In this document: piece after piece, positions 11,937 to 24,086 of the stretch | Position numbering within the stretch: position 1 is the first letter of the stretch | Layout: each line of letters begins with the position of its first letter | Assembly (NCBI GenBank): GCA_018350325.1 | Contig: JAEVLN010000029.1 | Span: 434,001 to 498,000 of the forward strand | Length of the DNA: 64,000 nucleotides | Direction: 5' to 3' | Origin: Globodera rostochiensis | Lineage: Eukaryota > Nematoda > Chromadorea > Rhabditida > Heteroderidae | Position numbers and translations under genes: made by a program | The notes under the pieces: model-generated | What the model was told of the DNA's origin: nothing | The model's input: the letters and a program-made list of their open reading frames with translations, nothing else | Databases searched by the model: none

Positions 11937-12203
11937 TTAAAACCACACAAAAAATGTTAGAACATTTAAATATTGCATGAGGAAGTTAGTGAATTCATCG
12001 TTTTCACGTCTCTTTGATTGATAGGACAAGGTGACAATCAAGTGATCATGGTTGCTCGGATAAAGGAACTCAAGCTTACCGAATACAAATTTTAATATAT
12101 TAACAAAAATTGAAAAGCTCATTTTCAAAGTCAACACATCTTTAACTGGATCTGGCAATTCTTCAACCAAAGGGCTATACTGATCGGAAATAATGCACCA
12201 AAT
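11937..12203 (-). CDS. hypothetical exon, 89-codon open segment
   Basis: The longest credible host-like frame in the left third. It begins IWCIISDQYSPLVEELPDPV and continues through KDVLTLKMSFSIFVNILKF, KLEFLYPSNHDHLIVTL and SYQSKRRENDEFTNFLMQYL. Its composition (mixed hydrophobic and acidic, few runs) is more protein-like than neighbouring frames. There is no ATG at the start; it would be an internal exon. No domain is recognised; a helical repeat is possible. On the plus strand the same DNA is closed. Confidence 0.33.
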   Translation of the reverse strand: MWCIISDQYSPLVEELPDPVKDVLTLKMSFSIFVNILKFVFGKLEFLYPSNHDHLIVTLSYQSKRRENDEFTNFLMQYLNVLTFFVWF

Positions 12204-12744
12204 TTATACAAATTGTTCTTCTAATTAAATCGGTTACACAAAATATGCAACATAAAAAAATTAAAACCCTTGCCAGGTTAATTATAAAAAAGATTGGCGT
12301 GACATGCATATCATAAGTCCATTACTACATCAGGAAATTGGTGTAAAAATTATAATAAAGTATTAATGTTTACCGAAATATACGTATATTAAATTAACGA
12401 TTGACAAATTTTCAAAACAATATAAAAAATTGGATTCATCGTAAAAATTTTTTAAACGAAATACTATAAAAGTAAGACTGGAATTTTAAGCAAAAAAACC
12501 CCGTTTGTGTACTTGTAATCCATCATATTCAAAGTGCCAAAAAATTATTTGAAAAAGTATTTACTAAATAAATGATAATCTATGATACTAATTTAAAAAA
12601 TAATAAAAACAAAATAAAAATGCTGCCAATAAAAATTTTATAAAAGCATTAATTTAAAAATATAATTATAAAAAATCAAATTAAACCGATTCATTATTCA
12701 ATTTAAAGAACCATGTGTGTCGGTATGGCCCCCATGATCGAATT

Positions 12745-12831
12745 TGCTACCATTACCGATACGGCTTTAACGAATGGACAAAGAAGAGCAATATTCTTAC
12801 TTACTAAAGTTAAATAAAACAATTGAAAAAG
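12745..12831. repeat. duplicated exon-like segment, copy 2
   Basis: Second copy of the segment at 11631. The minus-strand frame is longer here and crosses 12720-12800: ALLCPFVKAVSVMVANSIMG then AIPTHMVL and TAA, a hydrophobic sequence that could be part of a membrane segment. The surrounding AT sequence is not duplicated. Confidence 0.6.
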
Positions 12832-13199
12832 CAATTTATCCTCCATTCAATAATACAAAGCAAACCTAAAAATGGCATAAATATTTTGTTGTATTTCAGG
12901 TGGCTTGATCCGCTCGAATCAAAACAAATATAACATAAAATAAATTGTAAAAAAAGTTTAACAAAAAGCTATTAAAATAACCAAATCCGATTTAAGAATC
13001 TATCAAAAAATTAAGCAAACTAATTAAAAGGCTAAAAAGCGAAAAAAATTATAAAAATAAAAAATTCAAAGTATGAAAATTATCTAGTTATATTTCTTCA
13101 AATAAATTATGTAAGATTTTTTAATAAATATCTAATATTTTTTAATTAAAAATGCACGCAAAAAAAGAATAGGTACAAGAATTTTGAAATAAATTTATC
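12832..13199. other. AT-rich spacer
   Basis: Low-complexity A/T sequence with many TAA trinucleotides; nothing recognised. Confidence 0.5.
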
Positions 13200-13830
13200 A
13201 CGTCATTGAATTTTTTGCTTCAATTTCCTTAACAAAGATTGCCAATTTTTGTAAAAATTTCTCCGGCGGCGCCTATCGGCACCGCCGACCCCCACCAAAT
13301 AAAAGTAAAGCAGAATCTTAAAAAAAGGTCTCGGTCCGGCCCCGTTTTTTCCCAAAAGTCCCAGTCCCGCTCAACCCTAGCTAAAACTAAACAAAATCCG
13401 GTCATTTAATGCGTAAAAACCTTCAAAATTCGTCATTTTTATTAATTTTTCTCTCAGAATAAAAATGTAATATTTTTCATTTGTTTTTGAAAATTTTATA
13501 AAAAATATAAATAAAAAAATTTCAAGGAAAATTTCGATCTTTGAGGGCCGATTTTCAAAAAAGTCATTTTAGGAGTGCATTTTTAGTTAGAAAAAAGTCG
13601 ATTTTAAAGGTACATTTTTTGTTTTTACTTAAGAAAATTTGGGAAAAGGTGCCTGAAATATTGAATTTCCTCAAGAATTTTTCGAAAAAATGACTAAAAA
13701 TTGCATTTTTCTAAAAAAATGCCTAAAATATTTATATTTACTAAGGGGAAATGGCGAGATTTATTCTCAAAAAAGCCAAAATAGCATTTTATCCCGGACC
13801 GGAAACCTCGACGTAAATAATTAACTTTAA
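13200..13830. mobile_element. probable degenerate MITE with hairpin and shared core repeats
   Basis: Contains the recurring GC hairpin (13265-13286), then a GGTCTCGGTCCGG motif at about 13327 whose partial complement CCGGACCGGAAACC lies near 13795, giving inverted ends about 470 bp apart. The interior has degenerate repeats of the AAAAAAGTCGATTTTA...GTGCATTTTT core (13557-13620) that also occurs in the elements at 15.9, 36.2 and 53.1 kb. The flanking text around the hairpin (CTTAACAAA before it, AAGCAGAAT after it) matches the hAT-type MITE at 35772-36492. No target duplication was found, so the boundaries are uncertain. Confidence 0.4.
13265..13286. repeat. GC-rich hairpin, copy 2
   Basis: GGCGGCGCC TATC GGCACCGCC: a stem with one C·A mismatch and a TATC loop, identical in sequence to the copy at 36046-36067. 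Confidence 0.8.
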
Positions 13831-14579
13831 ATAGGTTTCCAATTTTTCAAAATAATATCACTGATACAAAAACAAATCCCGAACTCGAAAAGTAAAAAAT
13901 AAGTAGGACCAGTTAAAACGATTTCAACTAAGTAATTAAACGAAACAGACTCAATTTAAGAAATAAATCAACAAATTCAACTATAAATATTAAAAAATGC
14001 AAAACATAATTTGAGTTCCTTAATTTTATAATTGTAAATTTAAAACTCAAAAAATCCATCTTCAATTTGAAATTTGTACAAAATTTAAACTATAAAATAA
14101 TTATAACAATATTCATTCCCAAATTTTATTACTTTTATCGAAAAGTGAAGATCGCTTTCTGCTAGCGTTGAAAGTATTACGGTCGTATCGGAATTAAGAC
14201 TCTTATATGCAATATTCTAATATGATTAAAAAAATAAGACAAAAACAGTTCTATAAGGCAAAAATCAGATATATTTTCAGTAAATCAAATGCGGCACACT
14301 ACCGATTTAGTTCAAAGTTCAATAACATTTATTTCACACTTCATGATTAACAATTTAAAAATTGCCCAAGCATAATGTAGTTAATCCGACTTTAATCAAT
14401 CTGATTCTTACAAATTAGACAGATGCTTAAAACACATTATTTTCAATCGTTACTGAATTAACTAAAAATAAATATTGATTACCTATTTATTGTTAAATTT
14501 TGCGCGTATGACAAAATAAAAAAAAAACACTTAATTCTCGCATATTTTTTTGTTCATTAATCAATCCTGAATACAGGTA
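13831..14579. other. AT-rich spacer
   Basis: No gene recognised; A-rich on the plus strand. The last bases belong to the split open segment at 14561-15246. Confidence 0.5.
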
Positions 14580-15246
14580 CCTAATTTGGTGGCCGGAAAA
14601 TGCGACACCGAAAATGCGACACCGGAAAATGCGGCTCCAAGGTGGAAAATGCGACACTAGAAAATGCGACTCTGGAAAATGTGATACTAGAAAATGCGAC
14701 ACTAAGAAATGTTTTTAAAATTGAAAAACTTTTTAAAACTTATTTTTCTATTAATTTTTATTAAATAGTATATGTAATTGGTAATCCTTAGATTAAAACA
14801 ATTGCAATAATGACCAGGAGAGATATAAATTGGGCCGTATTGCTAACGAAACGCATCGGCACCCGCGCGTTCACGAATCGGCGAGTTTGCCGGTGGCTAT
14901 TAATATTTCTATTAGATAAGGGAGGGCCAAATGCAACTGCGCCAGCAAGCGACAGATGAAAACCCCATCACAACACGTCAAGCAGGGCGGGTCCACTATT
15001 TTTGCCTAAGTCTAAGCCTTGGGTGGCTTAGGCCTAATTCTAATTAACCCCTAAGTCTCTAACTTTCCCCGAGTTATGTCGCATTTTCCAGTATCGCATT
15101 TTCTGTCGGTGTTGCATTTTCCGCTTGGTGTCGCATTTTCTAGTGTCACATTTTCTGGTGTCGCATTTTCCGGGCGCCCCTAATTTGGCACGAAGCCTAT
15201 AACCGAATAGTTTTGAAAAATCACAAATCAAATGTGGACAAATCAA
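14561..15246 (-). pseudogene. minus-strand open segment split by a MITE
   Basis: From 15246 the minus strand reads ICPHLICDFSKLFGYRLRAK up to the edge of the 589-bp MITE at 14590-15178. Beyond it, in the phase reached when the element and one target copy are ignored, the frame goes GTCIQD then TGA. It is short and of unknown identity; together with the split segments at 4.1 and 49.4 kb it suggests these elements landed in minus-strand exons. Confidence 0.2.
14590..15178. mobile_element. MULE-like MITE, 10-bp TSD CCTAATTTGG
   Basis: Identical 10-bp duplications CCTAATTTGG at 14580-14589 and 15179-15188. The ends are imperfect inverted repeats GGCCGGAAAATGCGACACC, and the motif GGAAAATGCGACAC or its complement is iterated about six times on each side (14593-14705 and 15075-15170). 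The middle has a GC-rich stretch (14830-14900) and a CTAAGTCTAAGCCTTGGGTG repeat, but no gene. Target length and repeat-built termini match the elements at 4149 and 49360. Confidence 0.85.
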
Positions 15247-15557
15247 AAACTAAAATTGATTGCGTTTCTCTAATCTTTGTCGAAAACTAACGCAGCCTCA
15301 ATTCATAATACAATGTAGAACAAAATTGAATAAAAATTTAATAAAAAAGAACACAATATTATAAAATTTGTTTAACTTAAATTTAAGTAGCTTAAATAAT
15401 TCAAATTTTTAACTTTTAAATGCGAATTAACGAATTATTTGCCGTGCTGGGTCGATTCCTAGAGTCTTGATTTAGGATCGAAAATAAACGCATATACTAG
15501 TTTAGGTCCGTCCTCCATTCATTTTTAAAATATTTAAAAATGTTATTTCTCACCAAA
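15189..15557. other. AT-rich spacer
   Basis: Nothing recognised apart from a GC-richer 60 bases near 15440-15500. Confidence 0.45.
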
Positions 15558-16298
15558 TACCGTATATGCTCTTTAATTCCACCCTCTCTAATAATGTCGC
15601 CATCTCTAATAATGTCGCCCTTTCTGAGAAGGTTGAAGAATAATGTCGCCCGCTCTAATAATGTCGCCCTTTCTGGGAAGGTTGAAAAATAATGTCGCCC
15701 GCTCTAATAATGTCGCTGGTCACCCCCTCTAATAATGTCGCCCCAATTTCACATTACAAATCCAAATTTATCATTTCTCTTCCACTGGGTAAAATTTGAT
15801 GAGATGTAACGGGATATGAGTGTGTTTCAAGTTTGTACCTAGTAATTTTTTTCGGGGAGGAGCTAAAAGTCGATTTTTAGGGGTGCATTTTTGGAGTTTA
15901 TCGCATTTTTCTTAAGGAATTTTTTCGAAAAAAGTTGGATTTTAGGGGTGCATTTTTGGTTTATATAGAATTTCCTTAAAGAATTTTTCCAGAAGAAAAG
16001 TTTCTCCAAAATCAATTTGGGGGTCAAATTTTTGTGTTTTTTGATGGAATTTGCTAAGAAAATTGGTTCAAAAACTACAAATTTTGCAAACAAAAGGGAC
16101 CCCTTTTGGGGTTTTCTCAAAAAAAAATTTTGCCAGCTGAAATATGGAAATTGTGAGGAAAAAGTGAAGAATTTTCGTGATAGATGAACATATCGCCAAA
16201 TACATTGAAAAATAATGTCGCCATCTCTAATAATGTCGCCCTTTCTGAGGAGGTTGAAAAATAATGTCGCCGGTGGAATTAAAAGAGCATATACGGTA
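15558..16298. mobile_element. TA-flanked MITE with TAATGTCGCC arrays
   Basis: Inverted ends CCGTATATGCTCTTTAATTC (from 15560) and the complement ending at 16296 match over about 24 bp with one base inserted; TA flanks both sides. Inside are arrays of CTCTAATAATGTCGCCC (eight or so copies on the left, three on the right) and GAAGGTTGAAAAATAATG. Length 737 bp. The plan (TA target, CCGTAT start, subterminal array, GTTGAAAAATA) is the same as the 9.9-kb element, so both probably use one Tc1/mariner-like transposase. The long minus-strand frame inside (15863-16336) is an artefact of the core repeats. Confidence 0.75.
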
Positions 16299-19191
16299 AC
16301 CCAAATGAAATGAAAGTATAACTCGCACAATTGCAAATGAGTTTCTTAGAGAGAGCAACCAATTAATTTTAATATTAATATATTTTTGTAAATATTGTAA
16401 TTGAAAATAAACATTTTAATAAATTATGAACATATGAGGATTGGCAGTGTGCTGGCGTCAATCGGTTATCAGGATTAATTAAATAAAAACTACAAAATAA
16501 ATAGATTTTTAAAACATTTTGTGTGAGCAGCATCTTAAAATAAAGCAACCTTAACATTTTATTTTAATTATCTAAAAGATAAGAACAACCAAATGGTCGA
16601 GCTCAACATAAAAAGGGATGAAGAGCACGAGTTGCACACGACATCTTAGACAATCTGTCAGAAACGATAAGATAGCAGATATTTATTATTAATTTTACAT
16701 TAAAGACAAATAAATGTTTTCGTATAATATAAAAAATCAATATTTATTGAGAGCCTAGACTGGTGTACCCAGCAGTCCCCAGGTGCTCTGTCCATATAAA
16801 AGGTATGAATTTTTTGGAAAAAAAAAAATGTTGAATATGGTAAATAAAAATTGATAACATCTACAATATATTTCATCAATTAATTATTTGAGATAAAGTT
16901 ACATAATTTTAATTTTTTTAAACTTAATTTTTAATCTTTAAATAAAGATGTTTACTATTGTAAAGTTTTCAGTTGCTTCATAAATAAAATTTTAAAGATG
17001 ACTGGAAGAGAGAAGGATTGAATTACGCCCAAAGCGAGGAAATTTTATCAAAAATAAATTGATTTAATGTACCTTAAGATACAAATTTTATTTCATACCC
17101 AGCTACATTAAGATAATTTGCTTTAAAAATTTAAAAATTTACAATCATCAATATTAAATCCTTCTTAGTAATTTATGACTTAGTTTAGACCGCTCCTTTC
17201 ATTAATAATGCCAGAGCAATAAAAACACAGATTAAATTTTATAAAAATTAAAAGTTGAAACAGTTAAATAATCCAAATTTCTATTAATATGCCGGTGGAT
17301 TATACTTAGAAACTGGCTAATCACGTGGATTGGCAAAGAAAGTAAATTCTCCCATATATTATAAATAAAGATTTCAATCAAAAATTCAAATCTGAAAAAT
17401 TGATATTTTAAAAATATTAAATTTAAAAATTTGTTGATCTAAACTTGTAAAAGAAGTAAGTAATAAATGTTGCTTTTTCATTATTATTGGTTTGATCATC
17501 CACCTAAATATGATTTATAAATAATTTTTAAATATAGAGTTTAATTATATGTTTATTGTAAAGCTTCTGCGAAATAAAAAGCTTTAACAAATTTTCAAAA
17601 TCAAAGTTTTTATTATTATCAACCAAGGAGAACGGTGACGACAGTGTCAATATGGCCCTTGCCCAAGCTATAAAATAAAAATATTGAGCAACGTATAAAA
17701 TAAATTTTAGTCTGATTAAAATCAAAATTGAGTATAAATCTTTGCGTTTACTTAAACTTCTTACAATCATTAATAACCCAATTAGCGCGTAACAAATTTA
17801 AAAATATATATATAAAACCATACAATAATAGAAATAGAATTAAATAAGTAATCAGATAACAAAAATATACAATTGCATTTACCTTATATTATAATTATTA
17901 ACATTAAAGAAGCTGTTTGAATTGTAAAGTCTGAAGTTAAATGATATAAATTTTTATATCAAATAAACCAATTTAACAAAAATATTATTAACAAATTTGA
18001 ACAAATTATTTATCTAAATAATATAAACTTAAAATTCTTTTTTTACGGGAAAATCGCGCACAACGTACTTCAACGTCATCATCCAAATATTGTATTCAGA
18101 CAGAGCTAGCTGATCGTTTTAATTGTTAAATATAAAAATAACTTTACTGAATGTAAAAAAATTAATTTTTTTAAATATTTATATATATTAAACGATATAG
18201 AATATTGTGAAAAGGATTTTAATGTCTTAAATTCATATTAATTATTAAGATAAAAACTTCCGTAAAATGCTTTAAAAGAAACATTGATTTGCCGGAAAAA
18301 CAGTGACACTAGAAAAAGAAGCTCCACATAGCTAACCAGTAGTTGCTTTACGCAATTTTTTAATGTTAATTTGTCTTTGAAGGCCATGAGAGCATGGGTT
18401 GCCTAATACCTAAAAAATAAACCTAGCATTTAATTTGTACGTTCAATAAGTTAAATAATTCTTGAAAACTAATTTGAAGCAAAAATGCCTTAAATAAGCT
18501 ATAGAATAAATAAAACTTCTAATCAATATAAAAAGTTTGGTACATAAACTTTCATATATTTGGCCGCATATGAATATTAAAATTATATTGTTAGAAATTT
18601 ATTTGATTTTTTAAAAAGAATATTTTAAAAATTTTACCGAGATATTTACAATCAACCCATTACTTTGGTTTATTTCTTCTACACAATATTAAATTCATTT
18701 ACAATAAAAAATAATGAAACTGCTAAATTAAGTTCAACAAATTCCATGAATGAAGTCAACAGCACATTTACCCACCTTTCTACTAAATGCGTAGACATAC
18801 TTCTCCTTCATTTTTTGATAACCTAAATATTTTAAAACTTATATCTGTCTATAACTAGAATATTGTTGGCTAAAATTAGCAACCAAAAAAGTAAGAGCAT
18901 GAACATGAAAAATAGTAATATGGAAAATCGAAAAAGAAAATTAACACGGAAATAATGTTATGCGAAAGAAAAAATAAAATATTTTTACGGAAGATTTTGG
19001 AAAACTTCAAATAAAAAATTCGTATAATCTCTGTTTTTTAAAATTTAAATTAAAAAAAGAAAATCAAAAATTATTAATGCAAAAATAAACAAAGCATAAA
19101 AGAATTCTTCAAATTCAATTTTAAAACCACAGCCCATTGATAAAAATAAAATAAAAGTTATTTTTCTGATATATAAAGATGATACCAATCA
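16299..19191. other. AT-rich stretch with a few exon-like islands
   Basis: No complete gene. Islands: 16375-16557 minus (NPDNRLTPAHCQSSYVHNL); 16593-16649 plus, an ATG in good context reading MVELNIKRDEEHELHTTS then TAG; 16750-16805, ending AAAAG|GTATGA like a donor site; 17600-17700 minus (IAWARAILTLSSPFSLVDNN); and 18035-18125 minus (NDQLALSEYNIWMMTLKYVV). All are short and unassigned. The rest is A/T low complexity. Confidence 0.45.
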
Positions 19192-20790
19192 GGGATGGGG
19201 CCGGGACTTGGATCGGGCTTGGGATTATGATTTTTCAAAAACCGGGACCGGGATCGGGATTACGATTTTTTTAAAAACGGGATCGCGATTCAAAAAACCT
19301 GGAATTTCTCGACCGATCCCGGTCGGGATCCCGGTCCCGGCCAACTCTCTTTATTAATATGGCGACTATTTATATGGAAATCAACATTTTTTTTGCGCAC
19401 TAGGAACAGCGTATAAATACCATAAATGATGTTTTTAGCTTTTTTGGATCTTCTAGAGCCCATTTTATAATCCATATTTTCTATATTTTGCGATTCCATA
19501 TATTTATCCATATTTGGCCATTTTCCAAAAAATCCTTAACAAAAATACAATAAAAACAAAAAATGCATCCCTAATCGACATTTTCAAAAAACGCACCCCA
19601 TAAAAATTGATTCTCTTATTACTTCAATTAGGAAGATCTTGCCCATTTTTTGGTATATTGAAAATTTTTTTTAGCCATATTTGGTCAATATTTGGTCAAT
19701 ATTTTACAATTTTTCATCCATATTTTATGGACATATTTGGATTTTTTATCCATATAATTTGTGGCCCTATTTATTAACAATTCCAGTATTGAAATGCCGC
19801 CGGCAACATTTTACGTGCGAAGGTGTGGGAAAAAAAAGGTGTAAATAAAAAATTAAAACAATATAAACAAAGCGTGCAAAAGCATTTTTAAAACCAAAAA
19901 ATAAAAGTTAAATTTAAACCCTAAAGTTAATAAAAATATTTAAATAAATTATTCCTAAACCAGGCAAGACATAATTTAGTGTGATATAAGAATTTATATA
20001 ATTCAAATATGCCAACATGAAAACATTTATTTAGCATAAACAAAGTTGTGAAAAATAAACTTAAATTAAAATAAGCAAATAATGCAAAAAAATTAGTGAA
20101 GCAATTATTCTATAATTAAAAAAGAAAGTTAAAACAAGTTAAAAATGTGCGGTTTACTCCATAATCTTATTGTTAATATTTTTTTAAATAACTAACAAAA
20201 CATCAAGTTGAAGAAAAATAATTAAATAAAACTGTATTTCGAACGACACGAATTACCTCAAGAGAATCTTAGTTTTACATGTATTTGAATAGGCATGCCG
20301 TCACAAATGCAAATCATCACATTGATATGTGCGGATGTCTTCGAAACGAACGTCATATTGACCACTCATGAGACCAATATCTACATTTCTCGCACAATGT
20401 TTACGGATACGACACAAAACTTGTAATTTAATTTGTCTTAACTTTTCAAAACAGGAAAATTTAAATTATGAATACCTAAATATATTTTCTAGTTTCGCCG
20501 GTTATGTCAAAGAACAAAAAGGAAACGAGAAATAAAAAACAAATTGGCAAATTTTTCTTTTAAAAATAATAACTAAACATAAATCAATGAATTTTTTTTT
20601 ATAAATATTATAATCAAGTAAATTAAGAAATATTAAAAAATATTTAAGTCTATTTATTATGCCCTTAATGCCACACAACAAATTAGTTATTGCAAAATTC
20701 TGTGTCTAAAAAAGTGTCACCATAAAGTTCACAAACAAACATTGCAAGATGTAACAAATAGTCTATAAATTATAGTGGAGAAAAATTGTT
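19192..20790. repeat. diverged partial copy of the 6.1-kb repeat unit (distal part)
   Basis: From about 19279 the sequence matches 43250-44765 closely, including GATCCCGGTCGGGATCCCGG palindromic text and the uninterrupted GACATATTTGG site where the Maverick sits in the sister copy. The preceding 19192-19278 is a GGGACCGGGATCGGGATT-type repeat not present in the other copies. Near 20781 the match stops and jumps to the part of the unit equivalent to 41735, a deletion of about 3 kb relative to the complete unit. Confidence 0.85.
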
Positions 20791-21615
20791 TAAAAAAAAA
20801 AAAGTAATTGTGCACTTCAATTATTTAAAAATTTTACATCCAATTACAAAATTTGTAAAGAACCAGTAAAAATAGGGTATTAAATGACTTGTTATAAAAA
20901 AATTTAAACAAATAAACAAGACATTGTTGTAAACAAATAATAATGTTCAATTTAAATTAATAATTATTTTTTTACATATTTCAATATAATCAAAGTTCGG
21001 TATTTTTAATATAATGTTTAATTTTGACGTATCGAAAGAATTCATCAACACCAACATGCATTGCTTTACCTTTGCGATATGCCTCATTGTACTATTGTTA
21101 ACTATTGCCGATTTTTAAAAAACAAAAATTATAAAGCTTGATAGAAGTTATTGAAATTGACATTGTCTAATCTAATATTTAGTATTAAATAATTAATCAA
21201 ATTCAAAAAGACAAATAAGTAATTAAACAAATTTGATTAAATTTATTTGTTCAAATTATCATAAACTAATGCGATAAAAAGTTCTTAGAAAAGAAAATTT
21301 TCATACCAATGATAATCGAAATGGAAAAAAAGTATATTCCTATATATTTATCAAATATGCAATTTTTTTTAGGTTTGTCTAATGATTAAAATAAAAAAGA
21401 AACTTATTTTATAAAGCAAAGCGAGGCCTCACTTCGACAAAATATCAAAGGGATCTTAGCGATCGCACTGGACAAAAAAGCATAAGTTAAAAATATTATT
21501 AAACATAAAAATTGCACCTTACATATAAAAAAAACTTAATAAAACTAGCATAAAGGCCAATAAAATAATAATTCCAGTCAAATATGAATTAAATGATATC
21601 AAGAGGGGAAAAACC
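20791..21615. repeat. diverged partial copy of the 6.1-kb repeat unit (proximal part)
   Basis: Matches 41735-42545, including the small open frame at 21014-21118 and the block CAAAGCGAGGCCTCACTTCG. It ends at GATATCAAGAGGGGAAA, where Maverick sequence begins. It is more diverged from the other copies than they are from each other. Confidence 0.85.
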
Positions 21616-21956
21616 AACCTAACGTTTAAAAATGCCAATGCTTTATGGGAAAAGGTATACCAAAGAAAAGGCGTATTTGCAAAAGGTTATTACCCAAATT
21701 TTACAGAAAAATATTCAAAATTGCTAAAGTCCTTCACACCGCTCCCCAATCTTATCGTATTGAAGATCTTAATGGCGAAAGCATAAAAGGGATTTTCTAT
21801 AATCAGGAACTGGTAAAAGTATTAGAGGACTCCAGACTTGCGGAGATATTAAAAACACGAGTTCGTAAAGGGGTCAAAGAACATTTTGTTCGGTGGTTAG
21901 TGGCCACAAACAAACCAGATAGCTGGGTAAAAGATACGGATATTGAAATGAAATAG
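21616..21956 (+). pseudogene. Maverick integrase, 3' fragment with internal deletion
   Basis: Corresponds to the C-terminal third of the intact integrase at 28313. After GGGAAAAGGTATAC a deletion of about 60 bases removes the KFKVGDTVRI part, and single-base losses at CAAAGAAAAGGCG and ACAGAAAAATATTC disturb the phase. From FKIAKVLHTAPQSYRIED onward the phase is restored and continues to the chromodomain-like end and TAG. The catalytic domain is missing entirely, so it is non-functional. Confidence 0.9.
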
Positions 21957-22093
21957 AATGGGGTATTTATTCCATACCGAAGAAGCTAGCTCAAAAGGTG
22001 AATGCCTATTAAGAAAAAAGGTGGGGTCAGAGGGTTGCGAATACGAAACGATTAAGGACCCATGACGCGGGTCAAACGGTGTCTAGATATTAG

Positions 22094-22480
22094 GGTATGA
22101 CAATATGATACCACGGTATGACAAAATATGACTATGGTGACACGATTATGACAAGCGGTATGACAAATTATGACAATTATATGACAAAACAATGACTATG
22201 GTATACCTATTGTATGAAAAAGTATGACAGTATTATGACGTGGGTATGAGAAAGTATGACTATGGTTGACTGTTATGACAAAGGTGTAACAACGATGAAA
22301 ATATGACTATTGTATGACATATTATTACAAAGAACAAATTATAACGATTGTATGAAATTTCTGACCATTGTATGAAAATATGACTATTATGACAAACAGT
22401 ATGACTATGACATGACAAATATATACAAAGGATGAAACAGCATGACAGATGACAATAATATGACAATAACGACTATGTTG
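22094..22480. repeat. TATGAC hexamer array, fragment copy
   Basis: About 390 bp in which TATGAC recurs at irregular 6-20 bp spacing, broken by AAT and GGT spacers. The same array is present in both terminal repeats of the complete element (29524-29910 and, inverted, 34875-35265). Frames through it are tyrosine/cysteine/histidine-rich artefacts. Confidence 0.9.
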
Positions 22481-23017
22481 AGGGATTGTTAATGATGCAT
22501 ATAATATGGTACAACGATTAAAATGCCGTATGACGATTGGAAAAAATAAAATTATATCGTATGATGACTACGAATATGCTTTTGATGTGACAAATAAATA
22601 TTAAGTAAAATTCTCTTTTGGCTATCAACAAGATGTGGCGTCACATCCTTCCACAACTAATTGCGAACGGGGTCACATACCCAACCGCCCGGCGAAGGTC
22701 CAACAGAAGGTCTACAAAACATATCTAGTCTGTGAATTTGGATCTGTTTTATACAAATGATATACCATTTGAAAGAGGAGATTTTTCTACATAGAATTAC
22801 TTCGCAAATATTTTTTTAAGGTCCAATAAACGATACTATGTGCTCTCATTGTAATAAGGCTATTGGTACTGAAAAACTCGAAGTTCAAAGTTATCCTGTA
22901 ATTCATACGGATTGACTAATCTTGTGTGAACCAAAGGCAAGCGAGGCAACGGGTCGATCCCTCTCCAACCAACGAGCGAAGGCCGGATGTGCGGCGGCAG
23001 AATGCAGCCCTTCCCCA

Positions 23018-23235
23018 GCCATCGGGTATATGCCCGGCGAGTGGCGGGCAGAGGGGTCTGCCCCCTTTTCCTTTCACAGCCATCGGGTAAATGCCCGGCG
23101 AGTGGGGGGCAGAGGGGTCTGCCCCCTTTTCAGCCCCCACCCGTTGGGTAAGTTCCCGCTGACAGGGAGTCAGGGGGGGCTGCCCCCTTTTCAGCCCCCA
23201 GCCAATGGGTAAGTTCCCTCTGACTGGGGGCAAGG
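23018..23235. repeat. GC-rich ~61-bp repeats with GGGCAGA hairpins, fragment copy
   Basis: Four degenerate units of about 61 bp, each CAGCC...GGGTAA...CCGGCGAGTGG followed by GGGCAGAGGGGTCTGCCC and CCCTTTT. The first two contain a perfect 7-bp-arm hairpin (23046-23063, 23107-23124). The identical block in the complete element is at 30448-30665. The frames on both strands here are by-products of the repeat. Confidence 0.85.
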
Positions 23236-24086
23236 GGGTCTGCCAAACTAAAAAAGCCTGAATCGGTTTTGATTAAACATTTTTTCCCTCATCTTGAGCC
23301 ATTTGCCACCTATCAATGTCATTTTGTTAGCTGTCACTCGCGATCGATAGCACGGGCACATTATTTTGCAAAACGGATAGCCTAATAAAGAAACAAAATT
23401 TTGGCCCGTGCCAGCCTTCTCTAAAACTCGTCAATCAAAGAGTATCGGGTCTCAACGTTCACAGATATTTATTCTAATTCAATAAAAGTCCTCGTGCAAG
23501 CCACCTCTCATAATACCCATCAAGCCATAAGCCATACTTATTGGGCCCAAGGCGTTTAACGGATGTTATTTCACATTCAAATATGCTTCCCACCCACCCT
23601 AAAAAACCTATCACCCATATTGTCCCTCAATACCTGTCACAGACCGTCACTTTACAGGATGGCCAGCTGTCACTTTTTTCTATACCCATCAATCAAAATT
23701 TCCTATTTTCGTAATCGGTGCCATGCATTTAATGAGCAATAGACCGTCCCATCGACTGTCATTACTCACCTGTCAATCAAAATACCCTACTTTTGCGACC
23801 GGTCGGTCAAATATGGAACAAAATTTTGCCCATGTGTCACCCCTCTTTCAAAAACCCATCAATCAAAATGCCCAAATGCTCCGCCGTCGAGTAAATGCCC
23901 GCGTGCCAGTCGCCAGCTGTCACCATACACTTGCACTCTTTACCTATCGCCCACCCAATGCCACGCCTATCCCGATTTTGGATCGTCTGTCTAAGCCCCG
24001 CCTATCCCATAATTTCGCTTTTAAGGAGGCATTCGATGCTTCATTCACACTTTGCATTTTTTTGTCTGTTTACGGAGATTACACGT

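Noticed and set aside
15863..16336. 157-codon minus-strand frame
   Set aside because: Lies inside the TA-flanked MITE and consists of the translated core and TAATGTCGCC repeats; F/K/L-rich low complexity.
19192..19570. A hAT element with CAGGGATG at 19192 and CATCCCTA at 19563
   Set aside because: The terminal match is only eight bases with one difference, and no 8-bp target duplication flanks the pair.
22260..22466. 68-codon cysteine/histidine-rich frame (also 29690-29896 and 34896-35102)
   Set aside because: It is the complement of the TATGAC array (GTCATA gives CH, VI, SY repeats); all three copies are repeat artefacts.
22916..23233. Proline/glycine-rich frames of 96 and 105 codons on both strands (also 30346-30663)
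   Set aside because: They are created by the GC-rich 61-bp repeats, overlap antisense, and have no start context or domain.
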